NCBI GenBank assembly: GCA_030065055.1
Contig: JASJDS010000066.1
Coordinates: 1-40,410, forward strand
Source: Calothrix sp. MO_192.B10
GTDB taxonomy: Bacteria; Cyanobacteriota; Cyanobacteriia; Cyanobacteriales; Nostocaceae
Length of the DNA stretch: 40,410 nt
Direction of reading: 5' to 3'
Below are positions 1 to 8,489 of the stretch, piece after piece. Positions within the stretch are counted from its first letter, which is position 1. Every line of letters begins with the position of its first letter. The notes below the pieces were generated by a model. That model was not told the origin of the DNA and searched no databases. It saw nothing but the letters and a program-made list of their open reading frames with translations. The translations under genes and the position numbers were made by a program.

Positions 1-237
1 TTGCGTAGCATGTCCGGAACGGACGAACGATAGCGACGTAATCGCCTAAAACTCTGGGATTGCTTCCCTACACGGAGCCTGTTGCGAGCGAAGCGCGGCA
101 ATCCGGTCGCAATGACAAATGTTGCTTGCGTAAGTCCTGATGTAATCTGATGAATCCCTACAAATTATCTCTACAAAGCAATATATGGTAATTACTTATG
201 AATTTGGTGGTGAAGAAAGGTGAGAATCAATGCACCA
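1..237. other. Intergenic repeat-derived sequence
   Basis: No gene is seen. The stretch has pieces of two dispersed cyanobacterial repeats: one built around 'gggattgcttccc...gcaatccggtcgcaatgac' (about 56-115), related to copies near 17.1, 22.6, 25.4 and 29.1 kb, and a 'gcgtaagtcctga' fragment near 129-141, related to the element end seen at 17.1 kb. It lies just past the stop codon of the cobalamin gene. Confidence 0.5.
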
Positions 238-2139
238 CTAGGTATAGTTATTTCCAAAACCTAAATAACCCCGTGGAGTAATCATCCAATCTTTGTAGGT
301 ACGAGTACTTTGATTCCCAATCAGTACGGTGGTTAACATATCCACAGATGTAGGTGATAATTGCTCTAAGGTAGTTAGGGTAATCTGTTCATCTTCTCGA
401 TATGCCGATCGCACTAATGCTACTGGCGTACTACCATGGCGGTATTTGAGAAAAATATCCCTCGCAATTCCTAACTGCTGGGTACGAGTTTGCGATCGCG
501 GATTATACAAAGCGGTGACAAAATCACCTACTGCGGCTGCTTCCAGGCGTTTTTCTATCACCTCCCAAGGGGTCAACAAATCGCTTAAACTAATGGCACA
601 AAAATCATGCATTAATGGCGTTCCTACCCTTGCTGCTGCTGCTTGCAACGCCGTAATCCCCGGAAACACTTCAATATTGGGAACCTTCCCATCCCAACCA
701 TTACTTTGCAACTCCTCCAATACCAAACCCGCCATACCGTATATTCCACAATCTCCGGAAGACACAACCGCTACATTCAACCCCCACTCAGCCAACTCAA
801 TTGCCCTTGTAGCACGTTGCCTTTCCTGGGTAATTGGTAAAGCCTCCACAACCTGCCCAGGTCCTAAAATAGGAGCAATCAAATCGATATAAAGACCATA
901 ACCAATCACAGCATCAGCACCAGTCACCGCCATTTGAGCAGCAGGAGTCATTTGTGACAGCTTTCCTGGGCCCATACCCACCAATAATATTTTCCCATCC
1001 CGACCGATGTATTCCTTTTCCCCTCGCGCCACCGCCACCGTCACCGCACCCTGAGAATTTTGGCTTGGGGAACGGAAAACTTGCTTAGAAACCAATAGCC
1101 TTCCCTCCTCTTCCCCCTCTTTCTCCTCTTTTTCCTCTTCTCTGCGCCTCTGCGCCTCTGCGTGAGACACCCCCAAAACAGCCGCCGCCTCCGCCACACT
1201 AGGCGTTCCCACCGCCCTTTCCACCACCGACGAAGGATTAGGCACAGCTACAGTTTTTAACACATCAGCAGCAAAAGTTTTCAAAGGCAAATTTCTGTCC
1301 CGGCAAAATGCCACCAAACCCACCTCATCTGCCTTAATATCAATAGTAGCAATACCTGCGATCGCATCTTCAGCAAGTTGATATTCCTGAAATACTTCCC
1401 GAATTGCCGTTTCTATCAACTCCTGAGAACTTCCTCTTTCGCAACCAATTCCCACCCATAACACCCGTGGATGCCAATATACCGTAGGGATAGCAGGAGA
1501 TAAAATAGGCACATGGGGAGTAATAAATATTTTTGCCTGAGGATTGTCAGACTCTGCAAAATCAAAGGGATGTCCCTCAGGAAGATTGTTGCGCCACAGA
1601 GTAGAGCCAGCCTGTTGAATTACCCCTACATTTGCACCACGAGCTACCGCAGCACTTACCCCCGTCCAATCACCTGCCCCGCGATGCCAACCAAAGGGTA
1701 CACCTAACATATCCACCCCTGGTAAACTTAAATTATTCGCGCTACCTGTAATCACGGGAGTAGCACCCTCTATTTGGGCAGCAATGAGCCTAGCTAGCTC
1801 ATCCCCGCCCCCTTGGTGTCCGCTACATAAACTAATCACAAACCTTCCCGACTCATCCACTACAACCACCGCCGGATCGGTAGATTTGTGTTGTAGCAAA
1901 GGAGCAATTAACCGTACCACCGCCCCAGTTGCCAAACAGAATACAAAAGCGCGGTGAGTTTGCCATAAATAAGCTATGCGATTTTTCAGAGAATCGCCGT
2001 AAACTTGAGTACCTGTAATTTTCTTTAAAGACTCTGGAACCCAGATATTTACGTCATCTACATCTAGTGCTTGGAGTATTTTAACTGCTGAGGGAGTAGT
2101 AGCGATCGCGGCTAGGGGTGAAAATTCAGCTAACAGCAA
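238..2139 (-). CDS. cobJ: CbiG-CobJ fusion: cobalt-precorrin hydrolase / precorrin-3B C17-methyltransferase
   Basis: This is a two-domain enzyme of corrin ring synthesis for vitamin B12. Residues about 1-320 match the CbiG family (ring opening with loss of a C2 unit), with CbiG-like segments 'GAVVRLIAPLL' and 'SGHQGGGDELA'. Residues about 383-630 are a tetrapyrrole methylase of the CobJ/CbiH type (SAM-dependent C17 methylation, ring contraction), opening with GMGPG and containing 'SSGDCGIYGMAG' and 'VFPGITALQAAAARVG'. The fusion is a known cyanobacterial arrangement. The start is TTG: no ATG lies nearby in frame, an in-frame TAA is 13 codons upstream, and AGG sits about 10 bases before the TTG. 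The linker (residues about 324-346) is charged, rich in E, K and R, and encoded by a dispersed repeat. cobO, of the same pathway, lies 4 kb away on the other strand, so the two are not an operon. Confidence 0.9.
   Translation of the reverse strand: MLLAEFSPLAAIATTPSAVKILQALDVDDVNIWVPESLKKITGTQVYGDSLKNRIAYLWQTHRAFVFCLATGAVVRLIAPLLQHKSTDPAVVVVDESGRFVISLCSGHQGGGDELARLIAAQIEGATPVITGSANNLSLPGVDMLGVPFGWHRGAGDWTGVSAAVARGANVGVIQQAGSTLWRNNLPEGHPFDFAESDNPQAKIFITPHVPILSPAIPTVYWHPRVLWVGIGCERGSSQELIETAIREVFQEYQLAEDAIAGIATIDIKADEVGLVAFCRDRNLPLKTFAADVLKTVAVPNPSSVVERAVGTPSVAEAAAVLGVSHAEAQRRREEEKEEKEGEEEGRLLVSKQVFRSPSQNSQGAVTVAVARGEKEYIGRDGKILLVGMGPGKLSQMTPAAQMAVTGADAVIGYGLYIDLIAPILGPGQVVEALPITQERQRATRAIELAEWGLNVAVVSSGDCGIYGMAGLVLEELQSNGWDGKVPNIEVFPGITALQAAAARVGTPLMHDFCAISLSDLLTPWEVIEKRLEAAAVGDFVTALYNPRSQTRTQQLGIARDIFLKYRHGSTPVALVRSAYREDEQITLTTLEQLSPTSVDMLTTVLIGNQSTRTYKDWMITPRGYLGFGNNYT
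1104..1170. repeat. Dispersed 'tctgcgcctctgcgtgag' repeat inside cobJ linker
   Basis: The plus strand reads a pyrimidine-rich tract and then tctgcgcctctgcgcctc and tgcgtgag. The same words recur in intergenic DNA at about 33241-33256, 33563-33577, 38193-38213 and 38273-38301. Here the tract is translated in frame as a Glu/Lys/Arg-rich linker between the CbiG and CobJ parts, without breaking the gene. Confidence 0.75.
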
Positions 2140-2326
2140 ATTTCTCTTACCTGTTGGTTTATCAAGTTGGACAGCTTAACCAATTACTTATTGTCTCATG
2201 CCGCGATCGTGAATTGCTTGAGATCGCATTAATTTTGCTGGAATATGGAAATGCCCAATTTCCCATCTATATAGGGGTTTTGATGCTTAACCAAGCCCTG
2301 AGAACTAATGCGATAGACCACTATAT

Positions 2327-3034
2327 CTAAACTTCAACAGTATCCAACCACTCATTCCATAGATCAATTGCACTGGACTCTAAGGCATGAGCATACAACA
2401 TTGTATCTGTTCGCAATTGACTAACAGAAATGCCATGAGTTGAGGCAATTTCACAAGCATGACCTATAAACCAACGCTCCAAGCCTTTTGCTGTAATTTC
2501 CGGATGAAACTGGAGTCCTAAGCAATTTTTTCCCCATGAAAAAGCTTGATTCTGGTACTGCTGTGATGAAGCTAAAAGTATAGCTTGGTCAGGTAATTCA
2601 AATGTATCTCCATGCCAGTGAAGCACACTAGTTTCCTTAGTTTCTAAATGACGGAGACATGAATTTTTTCCCATCTGGGACAATTGTAGATTGCTCCAAC
2701 CAATTTCCTTGCCATGTCCAGGATAAACTTTTGCTCCCAAAGCTCTTGCAATCAATTGAGAACCTAGGCATATTCCTAAGGTCGGTAATTTTTTTGCTAA
2801 TCGTTGCTCTAACAGCTTCAGTTCATCTTTGATAAATGGATATTCTTCTTCTTCATATACACCAATGGGTCCGCCAAGAACAATTAATAGATCTGCTTGC
2901 GTTGTTTCAATCAGTGATAAGTCGTCTACACCTGCTTGTTGATAAGATATTTGATATCCTCTTTGCTTAAGTACTGGATGTAAAGTACCTAAGTCTTCAA
3001 AAGGTACATGTTGAATTACAATTGCTTGTTGCAT
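2327..3034 (-). CDS. Class I glutamine amidotransferase (GMP synthase-like, stand-alone)
   Basis: A 235-residue single-domain glutaminase-type protein. It shows the class I GATase signature: oxyanion-side segment 'VLGGP' (residues 52-56), nucleophile elbow 'GICLGSQ' with Cys89, and 'LQFHPE' with His177 and Glu179 completing the Cys-His-Glu triad. No synthetase domain is fused, so the acceptor of the ammonia is unknown; such stand-alone proteins are usually named GMP synthase-like GATase and some act on gamma-glutamyl compounds. ATG at 3034 is preferred over an in-frame codon at 3103 because AAAGGAAAG lies 5 bases upstream and family N-termini begin near 'AIVIQHVPFE'. The AurF-like oxygenase gene lies upstream on the same strand, but the 318-bp gap holds a repeat element, so co-transcription is uncertain. 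Confidence 0.85.
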   Translation of the reverse strand: MQQAIVIQHVPFEDLGTLHPVLKQRGYQISYQQAGVDDLSLIETTQADLLIVLGGPIGVYEEEEYPFIKDELKLLEQRLAKKLPTLGICLGSQLIARALGAKVYPGHGKEIGWSNLQLSQMGKNSCLRHLETKETSVLHWHGDTFELPDQAILLASSQQYQNQAFSWGKNCLGLQFHPEITAKGLERWFIGHACEIASTHGISVSQLRTDTMLYAHALESSAIDLWNEWLDTVEV

Positions 3035-3149
3035 ATTCTTTCCTTTTTGATAAATTAAGTTAATTTCCAATTCACGAAAATAATGATACCTATGTAGGGG
3101 CACTGTGGTTTGCGCCCAAGTTCATGATTTGTATCATAAATAAAGTCAA

Positions 3150-3335
3150 ATAAACCTCATCCATCTTGAGAACTGGAGTTTTCCTTCTAGGAAATACCAA
3201 AAAGGAAATTCCCCTGTAGGGGCACGGCATCTACAATATTCTTGCATAGGTTATAACCTTAATCATGCCGTGCCCACCTCATCCGATTGAATATTCGTAA
3301 GCAAAAACTATGGTTTTCAAAGTAGACATGGTTTA
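3150..3335. repeat. 186-bp dispersed element, copy A (pairs with 28753-28940)
   Basis: This stretch and 28753-28940 are near-identical along their length, from 'ataaacctcatccatcttga' to 'tagaNNNggttta'. An inner inverted pair, ggggcacggca and tgccgtgccc, can form a hairpin. The core hairpin also occurs alone at about 37567-37623, and half-copies occur at 15366-15475. A fragment of the left end lies at 12084-12115. The shape is that of a non-coding MITE-like repeat. Confidence 0.8.
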
Positions 3336-3352
3336 GTATTAGATAAAAAGTT

Positions 3353-4366
3353 TCAGTGAAACAGTCCTTCTCGTCCAAAACTATCGACACCATGTTGAGA
3401 GTCTAAAATACCCAATTCCCCTGCAAGAGCAATTAACTCCGAATAATCAATTCGCAATAAGTTAACCTGGTTAGATGCTGCACAATCTGCCATCATAGAT
3501 TCTGTTTTGGGAAAACCAATCTGCTTCAGTATGGCTTCCCAGACAGTGAGTTCCACATTAGCAAACCAGGAAACAGGTTTTGGCAGAACTTCAATAAAAA
3601 ATTCCTTCTGTTCTGGAGATAGGTTCCTGTAAATGCATTTCGTCAAAGTTTTAAATATGCTGCTGTGGGCGAGTTCATCCCGTTGGTGAGTTGCAACTAC
3701 CATCTGGTTAAAAGGTTGGATTGTTGTATCATGGGCTAACAAATTCAGATAGTCGCTGATAAATACTTCTGAAACAATGGCTGTTGCCAATTGAATCAGT
3801 ATTTTTTGCCAAGGTTCAGAGAAGTTAGCCTGTTCGTAATACATATTCCTCACCAAATTGAACTCCGGCAACTTCAGTGACTGTAAGCCTCTATGTTCTC
3901 TAGTAATACAGCAGGCGTTAATCACAAGTAATATATGATAGGCTTCATCCACTAGTGTTTCACTGGCAATTTGTTGACTGATACCGTCATCTACTCCTGG
4001 TAAACTCCTATAGATAATATGGTTGCAGGCGGGGGAAATGACTTTAGACTCTATATCAATGGTTTTTTCGTTGTAAGCAATCCAGCCACATGACAGTATT
4101 TGCTTTTGCATTTCCACAGGTGCGTTTAAGAAATCATCATGCTCTTTAAATGGCAGTAAATCAAGGCGAAAGTCATCCTTGGTTGGATCAAATGCCCATT
4201 CTGGTTGGAAATTCTCTTCTATGTTTTGCTTTACTTGGGCGCGTTTGTGCCAACTCCTACTCATTTTCTGCAAGACAGTACGAGAGTGTGATATTTCTTT
4301 ATCACTCCTGTGTCTTACCTTACCTGGGATAGTTGCCTGAGTTTGATTTTGATAGTACTTGTTCAT
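3353..4366 (-). CDS. AurF-like di-iron oxygenase
   Basis: A 337-residue protein of the AurF/CmlI di-iron family, whose known members oxidise aryl amines to nitro groups in antibiotic pathways. A full set of seven candidate metal ligands is visible: Glu106, Glu141 and His144 (in DEAYH), Glu200 (in SEVFISDYL), and His227, Glu231, His234 (in HQRDELAHS). As I recall the AurF ligands (E101, E136, H139, E196, H223, E227, H230), every spacing is identical. The first 60 residues are basic and not part of the fold. The start ATG at 4366 has only a weak AGAGA upstream. The substrate is unknown, and no biosynthetic genes flank it apart from the amidotransferase downstream. The alternative is an uncharacterised house-keeping oxidase of the same fold. 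Confidence 0.8.
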   Translation of the reverse strand: MNKYYQNQTQATIPGKVRHRSDKEISHSRTVLQKMSRSWHKRAQVKQNIEENFQPEWAFDPTKDDFRLDLLPFKEHDDFLNAPVEMQKQILSCGWIAYNEKTIDIESKVISPACNHIIYRSLPGVDDGISQQIASETLVDEAYHILLVINACCITREHRGLQSLKLPEFNLVRNMYYEQANFSEPWQKILIQLATAIVSEVFISDYLNLLAHDTTIQPFNQMVVATHQRDELAHSSIFKTLTKCIYRNLSPEQKEFFIEVLPKPVSWFANVELTVWEAILKQIGFPKTESMMADCAASNQVNLLRIDYSELIALAGELGILDSQHGVDSFGREGLFH

Positions 4367-4894
4367 AATTTATTCTCTAAGTTGGTGTGAGTGTCATAAT
4401 TGACAAAGCTATAACTAGTGGGTGTTTAGATCCCCGACTTCTATCCTAGGAATTGCTACAATGTGCGAATATTGATTCAGAAGTCGGGTATCTGTTACCT
4501 AGCCATTAGAACTAATAAGACGCACTACTAGATTGGAAAATTAGCGATCGCTTATTAAGTTTTGTTACTAAATGCTTCAAGAGCATCTATATCTATGGTT
4601 TTCGTTTTACTTTAAAGAGTTGTCTCTTTGATTACTAATATCGAGTGTAATACTTAAATAACTGTTGGGACTAAATGAGTTTTCAATAAGAATCCACTGA
4701 GAAAACTGAGTTAAACCTGATCCATGTAACAATTTACGATTTCTAATTATTAATATATGTCATGAAAATTGAACTTTGGACAAAATATGATTTAATTTTT
4801 TGTCTTTATTTTAAAAGTATGTTTGATTATTTCAATCAATATTTCAGAAAAATTTGGGACTTGGAAAATTCAGTTAAATTCAGTTAAATTCAGT

Positions 4895-5000
4895 TATAGC
4901 ACTACGTGCTAGGGAACAGGGAACTCTTAACAGGGAACAGCAGGCTGTCAAAAGGTTTCAGGATTTAGAAATGTCCTAACCGCAGAGGCGTAGTGCTATA
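4895..5000. mobile_element. 106-bp MITE-like element with 12-bp inverted ends
   Basis: The ends are perfect inverted repeats, TATAGCACTACG at 4895-4906 and CGTAGTGCTATA at 4989-5000. The flanks read aattcag on both sides (4888-4894 region and 5001-5007), which could be a target-site duplication. The left flank is itself part of a short tandem array, so the duplication is not certain. The inside has no ORF and includes 'gggaacagggaac' words. Confidence 0.55.
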
Positions 5001-5265
5001 AATTCAGGTTTGGATTTTTTGCCTAAAGTCCAATTGAATACATTGTAATATCAAAATTATTGTGTATTGAGGGTGCTGATAGCTATATCAAAATATAATT
5101 ACAATCAATTAATAGCGCGATTTCGCTCTTTATTTTTAGGACTTACGCAACTGGTATATTTTGTCTGTAGGGTGGGCAATGACTTTTGACTTTTGACTTC
5201 CGCGTTGGCGCAGCCGCCCTGTAAGGGCTAGGGCGTGTTTTCAAACCCCAAAATTGGCATAAATT

Positions 5266-5341
5266 GTAGGTTGGGTTGAGGGACGAAACCCAACAAATCG
5301 GACGAAGAATGTTGGGTTTCACTTCGTTCCACCCAACCTAC
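5266..5341. repeat. Palindromic 'gtaggttgggttga' repeat, copy 1
   Basis: An imperfect 76-bp palindrome: gtaggttgggttgag...aaacccaaca and tgttgggtttc...cacccaacctac. A second copy is at 12118-12192 and a partial one at about 38229-38259. The inner arms differ between copies while pairing is kept. It is a common type of cyanobacterial hairpin repeat. Confidence 0.75.
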
Positions 5342-5412
5342 ACAATAGTTTGAAAACAGTCCCTAGCGGTTGACCACCTTACTCAATATATGTGTTTACT
5401 TATTACTTATTA

Positions 5413-5446
5413 CTAAAAAAAACCGGAGCCAGGATATGCTCCGGTT
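5413..5446 (-). terminator. Rho-independent terminator of hspA
   Basis: Read on the minus strand, aaccggagc, an 8-base loop and gctccggtt form a perfect 9-bp stem that runs straight into a T-tract (8 T in a row). It lies 48 bases after the hspA stop codon and fits a factor-independent terminator well. Confidence 0.85.
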
Positions 5447-5493
5447 GAGAACCGTTATAATTTAAGCTAATTTTTTACAGGAGATGCTGGAAA

Positions 5494-5934
5494 TTAACCT
5501 AGATTAACTTTGACAACTTTTTTCTTTTCGTCAACTGTTTTCGGCAGTGTCAAATTCAAAATACCATCTTTGTAATCAGCAGTAACATTAGTATTTTGAA
5601 TCTGGGTAGTTAGAGGAATTACACGCTGGAATTTACCATAGTAAAATTCACTTCTAGTATTACCATTTTCTTCCGATTTAGTTTCAGATTTACGCTCGCC
5701 ACTAATAGCAACTGCGTCCTGTGTGACTTGAATATCTAAGTCTTTAGCTTCCATCCCTGGTAATTCTAATTTGAGATGAATGGCATCATCTGTTTCGGAA
5801 ATTTCAACCGCAGGAGTTTTAAAAGAAGTAGTCAAATCTTTGAAGCTGACTGGTACTAAATCATCAACTAAGCGGTTAAAGCGACTTTCTAGGGTGTCAA
5901 TTTCTTTCCAAGGATTATAGCGAACTAACATCAT
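5494..5934 (-). CDS. hspA: Small heat-shock protein, Hsp20/alpha-crystallin family
   Basis: A 146-residue ATP-independent chaperone that binds unfolding proteins as an oligomer in the cytoplasm. The N-terminal 'VRYNPWKEIDTLESRFNRL' is typical of cyanobacterial HspA/Hsp16.6. The alpha-crystallin domain covers about residues 40-137, with 'LELPGMEAKDLDIQV', the 'AISGER' strand, and 'GILNLTLPK' (the A-x-x-x-n-GvL-like signature). The tail 'VVKVNLG' carries a V-x-V motif for oligomer contact. Two ATG codons (5934 and 5931) and an upstream TTG (5937) are possible; GGAG six bases before 5934 favours that ATG. It is monocistronic with its own terminator. No CIRCE element was found upstream; control is probably by another heat-shock mechanism. 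Confidence 0.93.
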   Translation of the reverse strand: MMLVRYNPWKEIDTLESRFNRLVDDLVPVSFKDLTTSFKTPAVEISETDDAIHLKLELPGMEAKDLDIQVTQDAVAISGERKSETKSEENGNTRSEFYYGKFQRVIPLTTQIQNTNVTADYKDGILNLTLPKTVDEKKKVVKVNLG

Positions 5935-6082
5935 CAATTTCTCCGTTTATTCGTTTCTTAATTACTGTGTTTAACTTGTTCCTTTGATTCTTATATTAAT
6001 GATTAGTAACAGGAGTGTAAATTCGGTTTTTATCACCTAATTAATAATGATTACCGAACGAGGAATTAAACACGCTCAAAGG

Positions 6083-6117
6083 TACGGTTAACTGTAAAAT
6101 TATTAGTACGGTTAACT
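6083..6117. promoter_or_regulatory. Direct repeat 'tacggttaact' upstream of cobO
   Basis: TACGGTTAACT occurs at 6083-6093 and again at 6107-6117, with starts 24 bp apart, in the divergent spacer between hspA and cobO and 16 bp before the cobO ATG. A regulator site is possible; no known box was recognised, and no cobalamin riboswitch was seen. Confidence 0.3.
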
Positions 6118-6132
6118 CGAAATACCAGCAAT

Positions 6133-6792
6133 ATGAAAAGTCAAGAAAATTGGGAAAGCACAAGCGATGCAGCTGTTGCAGAAGCATCTTCTCTCACCCC
6201 AGAACAGTATCAGAAAAAGATGCAGCGACGTAAAGAAGTGCAGGAAAAACGTATTGCTCAAGCATCGCCAAATAAAGGATTAATTATTGTCAATACTGGT
6301 AATGGTAAGGGGAAAACTACCGCCGCCTTGGGAATGGTATTGCGATCGCTCGGTCATGGGTATAAAGTGGGTATTATCCAATTTATTAAGGGAGCATGGG
6401 AACCCTCAGAAAAAAAAGTGTTCGAGCTGTGGCAAGACCAGTTAGAATTTCATGCTATGGGTGAAGGCTTTACCTGGGAAACTCAAAATCGCGATCGCGA
6501 TACGGAAAAAGCACTCGCTGCTTGGGACAAGGGGTTAGAATATATCCGCAATCCAGAGTTTAAACTGGTGCTGTTAGATGAAATTAATGTGGCTCTGAAA
6601 CTTGGCTATCTCAAAATTGAAGAAATTTTAACTGGATTAGAGCAAAAACCCGCTGATAGTCATGTAATTCTCACCGGTAGAGGTGCGCCAAAGGCTTTAA
6701 TCGAGACAGCAGATTTAGTTACAGAAATGAACTTAGTCAAGCACCCTTTCCGAGAACAAGGTGTAAAGGCGCAACCAGGAATCGAATTTTAG
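6133..6792 (+). CDS. cobO: Corrinoid adenosyltransferase CobO/BtuR
   Basis: A 219-residue enzyme that transfers the 5'-deoxyadenosyl group of ATP to cob(I)yrinate a,c-diamide or cobalamin, giving the adenosyl form. It is cytoplasmic. The P-loop 'NTGNGKGKTTAALGM' (near residue 54), 'IQFIKGAWEPSEKKVF', 'LVLLDEINVALKLGYL' (Walker-B-like) and 'VILTGRGAPKALIETADLVTEM' are the hallmarks of the CobO/BtuR/CobP family. The N-terminal 45 residues are a charged extension usual for this family. The start ATG has little Shine-Dalgarno support. The gene stands alone, followed by a palindrome at 6826-6851. Confidence 0.95.
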   Translation: MKSQENWESTSDAAVAEASSLTPEQYQKKMQRRKEVQEKRIAQASPNKGLIIVNTGNGKGKTTAALGMVLRSLGHGYKVGIIQFIKGAWEPSEKKVFELWQDQLEFHAMGEGFTWETQNRDRDTEKALAAWDKGLEYIRNPEFKLVLLDEINVALKLGYLKIEEILTGLEQKPADSHVILTGRGAPKALIETADLVTEMNLVKHPFREQGVKAQPGIEF

Positions 6793-6825
6793 CATCAGCC
6801 TTATTTTTCGCCATTCCACCAGATA

Positions 6826-6851
6826 TAGAGACGTAAAATTTTACGTCTCTA
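6826..6851. repeat. Perfect 26-bp palindrome 'tagagacgt...acgtctcta'
   Basis: TAGAGACGTAAAA is followed at once by TTTTACGTCTCTA, a perfect palindrome 34 bp after cobO. It has the same outer word as the palindrome at 9294-9324 after lipB. Both belong to a common cyanobacterial palindrome family and could serve as bidirectional stops, although no strong T-run follows. Confidence 0.7.
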
Positions 6852-6954
6852 CAGAACAATATGTACCGCTTCCCTAGGGGTAAGCGGGGGACGGGGGGCG
6901 TTATAGTTAACCCCTCCCCCCCATTATCAAGATCAATTTACCCGCACAGACACC

Positions 6955-7602
6955 TTATTTATGGGGTTGAGATGCCTCGGCTGTAGCATAATCATGTGCA
7001 GCTCTACCATTTTTACCATTGGTATTACTATTCGGATTGCGGGGCTGAATCACACCATAACCACCATGGTTGCGTTCGTAAATGACGTTAATTTCACCAG
7101 TTTCGCTATTGTGAAACATATAGAAGTCATGTCCCACCATTTGCAGATGTTCTAAGGCTTCTGTAATAGTCATCGGTGGCATGGCAAAATATTTAGTACG
7201 AACCACCTCACTGGGAAGTTCTGGAGTGCGATCGCCAATTAAATCCTCAACCACATTCTCAGAGGGAATAACTTCCTTTGTTGCTTGAGCCTGGTTTTTC
7301 TTATTCTGACGGCGCTCTTTATATTTACGCAACTGGCGAGCAATTTTATCTGCCACTAAATCTATGCTGGCGTAGAGATTTTCACTACTTTCTTCCGCAC
7401 GGATCACACTTCCATTGATAAAAATTGTTACTTCCGCAGATTGTTTGGGATTAATTCTGGGATTGCGAGCTACGCTCAGATGCACATCCACCTCATTAGT
7501 GATGTTTTGAAAGTGATTTACCGCTTTTTCTATTTTCTGATGCACATAGTCCCGAATCGCATCGGTGATTTCAATATTTTTTCCGTGGATGACAAGCTTC
7601 AT
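6955..7602 (-). CDS. hpf: Long-form ribosome hibernation promoting factor (LrtA type)
   Basis: A 215-residue protein that binds the 30S decoding centre and, through its C-terminal domain, pairs two 70S ribosomes into inactive 100S dimers. Residues 1-105 form the S30AE/YfiA domain ('[20 protein letters not shown]'; basic helix '[16 protein letters not shown]'). A variable linker follows, then the dimerisation domain at about 133-190 ('[20 protein letters not shown]', '[19 protein letters not shown]'). Cyanobacterial homologues are called LrtA, from light-repressed transcript. The strong GGGAGAG site five bases before the ATG fixes the start. An 887-bp space without genes lies upstream; cyanobacterial lrtA is reported to have a long leader that affects mRNA stability, so part of this space may be leader. 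Confidence 0.94.
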   Translation of the reverse strand: MKLVIHGKNIEITDAIRDYVHQKIEKAVNHFQNITNEVDVHLSVARNPRINPKQSAEVTIFINGSVIRAEESSENLYASIDLVADKIARQLRKYKERRQNKKNQAQATKEVIPSENVVEDLIGDRTPELPSEVVRTKYFAMPPMTITEALEHLQMVGHDFYMFHNSETGEINVIYERNHGGYGVIQPRNPNSNTNGKNGRAAHDYATAEASQPHK

Positions 7603-8489
7603 CTAAACTCTCCCACTCAATATGTTTGATGTATTTTGGGTTTGTTTGAAAACCACTGCGGCCATTTCGATCACTGCTGCCATAATTAAATCGGTAATAT
7701 CTTCTGAGGAACTCCTCCTGATGAATATCTTTTGGTGATTCCCAAACTTAGCCTTTGTAACGGAATAGGGAATTTCTAGGAGCGAAATTAGTATTTGATA
7801 ATATCATCCATTACCTGCTATACAAAACTTAGCGAAACTTATTTAAGTCTCACCATTCAACTAGAAATAATTTCTAGAGGGTCTGCTTCCTGCTTCTGCC
7901 AAGGGAGTCGGCTCCTTCTTGTCCACAGGCGTAAATTCGGGTGTAGCCCACCCTACTAATGCCAAATACTAGTAAGATTTGGATCGACTTTCTAGTTAAT
8001 AGGTAACTAAGGTTTGCTAACCTTTCAGTAGTTATTCTTGGTTTTCGACTTGTATACCGAGTATACTGCAAATTTTGACTAAGTTTAGGAAAGTTTACAT
8101 ACGTTTTTAGCTATTTAGTATCGCTCTTACTTGTATTATAGCTTCCATACTAGATCCTTATTCCAAAAGTAGGATTTTATCGAGAGCAGAAGCTCTCTGG
8201 GTGTTTTTATCACTTATGAATGGTGACCACTGATTAGATCTCATTGGCTGATTCGTTTCCTGATTTTTTCTTGGCACGGTGCTTATTGCAGATAATTCCT
8301 CCCAAAACCATTGAGGTTATATATTCAGGTTATATATTCAAATTAGCATCTTGTATTTTGCAAAACTAAATCCCTTTACGTTCCTTTAAAATCCTTTGCA
8401 TTGCTTGAGGTTTGGTCAGGCTCTCAAGTAGTGGTAGGGAATACTGGCTGAGTACTGATGTAATTTAATTATTTTTTAAGTATTTTGCT
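7603..8489. other. Long gene-free space upstream of hpf and lipB
   Basis: No convincing ORF is seen. The hpf-proximal part may encode its mRNA leader; a small hairpin 'gaggaactcctc' lies near 7700. A 13-bp tandem duplication, ggttatatattca, is at 8315-8327 and 8328-8340. A short block at 7895-7955 resembles repeat debris (cttctgccaagggagtcgg, gtgtagcccaccctac). lipB starts at the right edge without an obvious Shine-Dalgarno site. Confidence 0.5.

Larger units (their letters stand above)
4367..5493. other. 1.1-kb intergenic region with repeats, no gene
   Basis: No credible ORF is seen. It holds an inverted pair cccgacttct/agaagtcggg at 4433-4442 and 4479-4488 (the same word forms the hairpin inside the kinase gene at 13330), a 10-bp tandem repeat (aattcagtta, three units, about 4867-4895), a small inverted-repeat element (4895-5000), an 'aggacttacgca' repeat end near 5139, a palindromic element (5266-5341) and the hspA terminator. 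Confidence 0.7.

Noticed and set aside
2118-2330. 70-codon frame on the plus strand between cobJ and the amidotransferase gene
   Set aside because: It overlaps the cobJ start, has no ribosome site and no recognisable protein pattern.
6826-6851. Rho-independent terminator of cobO
   Set aside because: The palindrome is perfect but lacks a following T-run, and it matches a dispersed palindrome family; it is listed as a repeat instead.
7874-8071. 65-codon minus-strand frame upstream of hpf
   Set aside because: The composition follows repeat debris, and no ribosome site or family likeness is seen.
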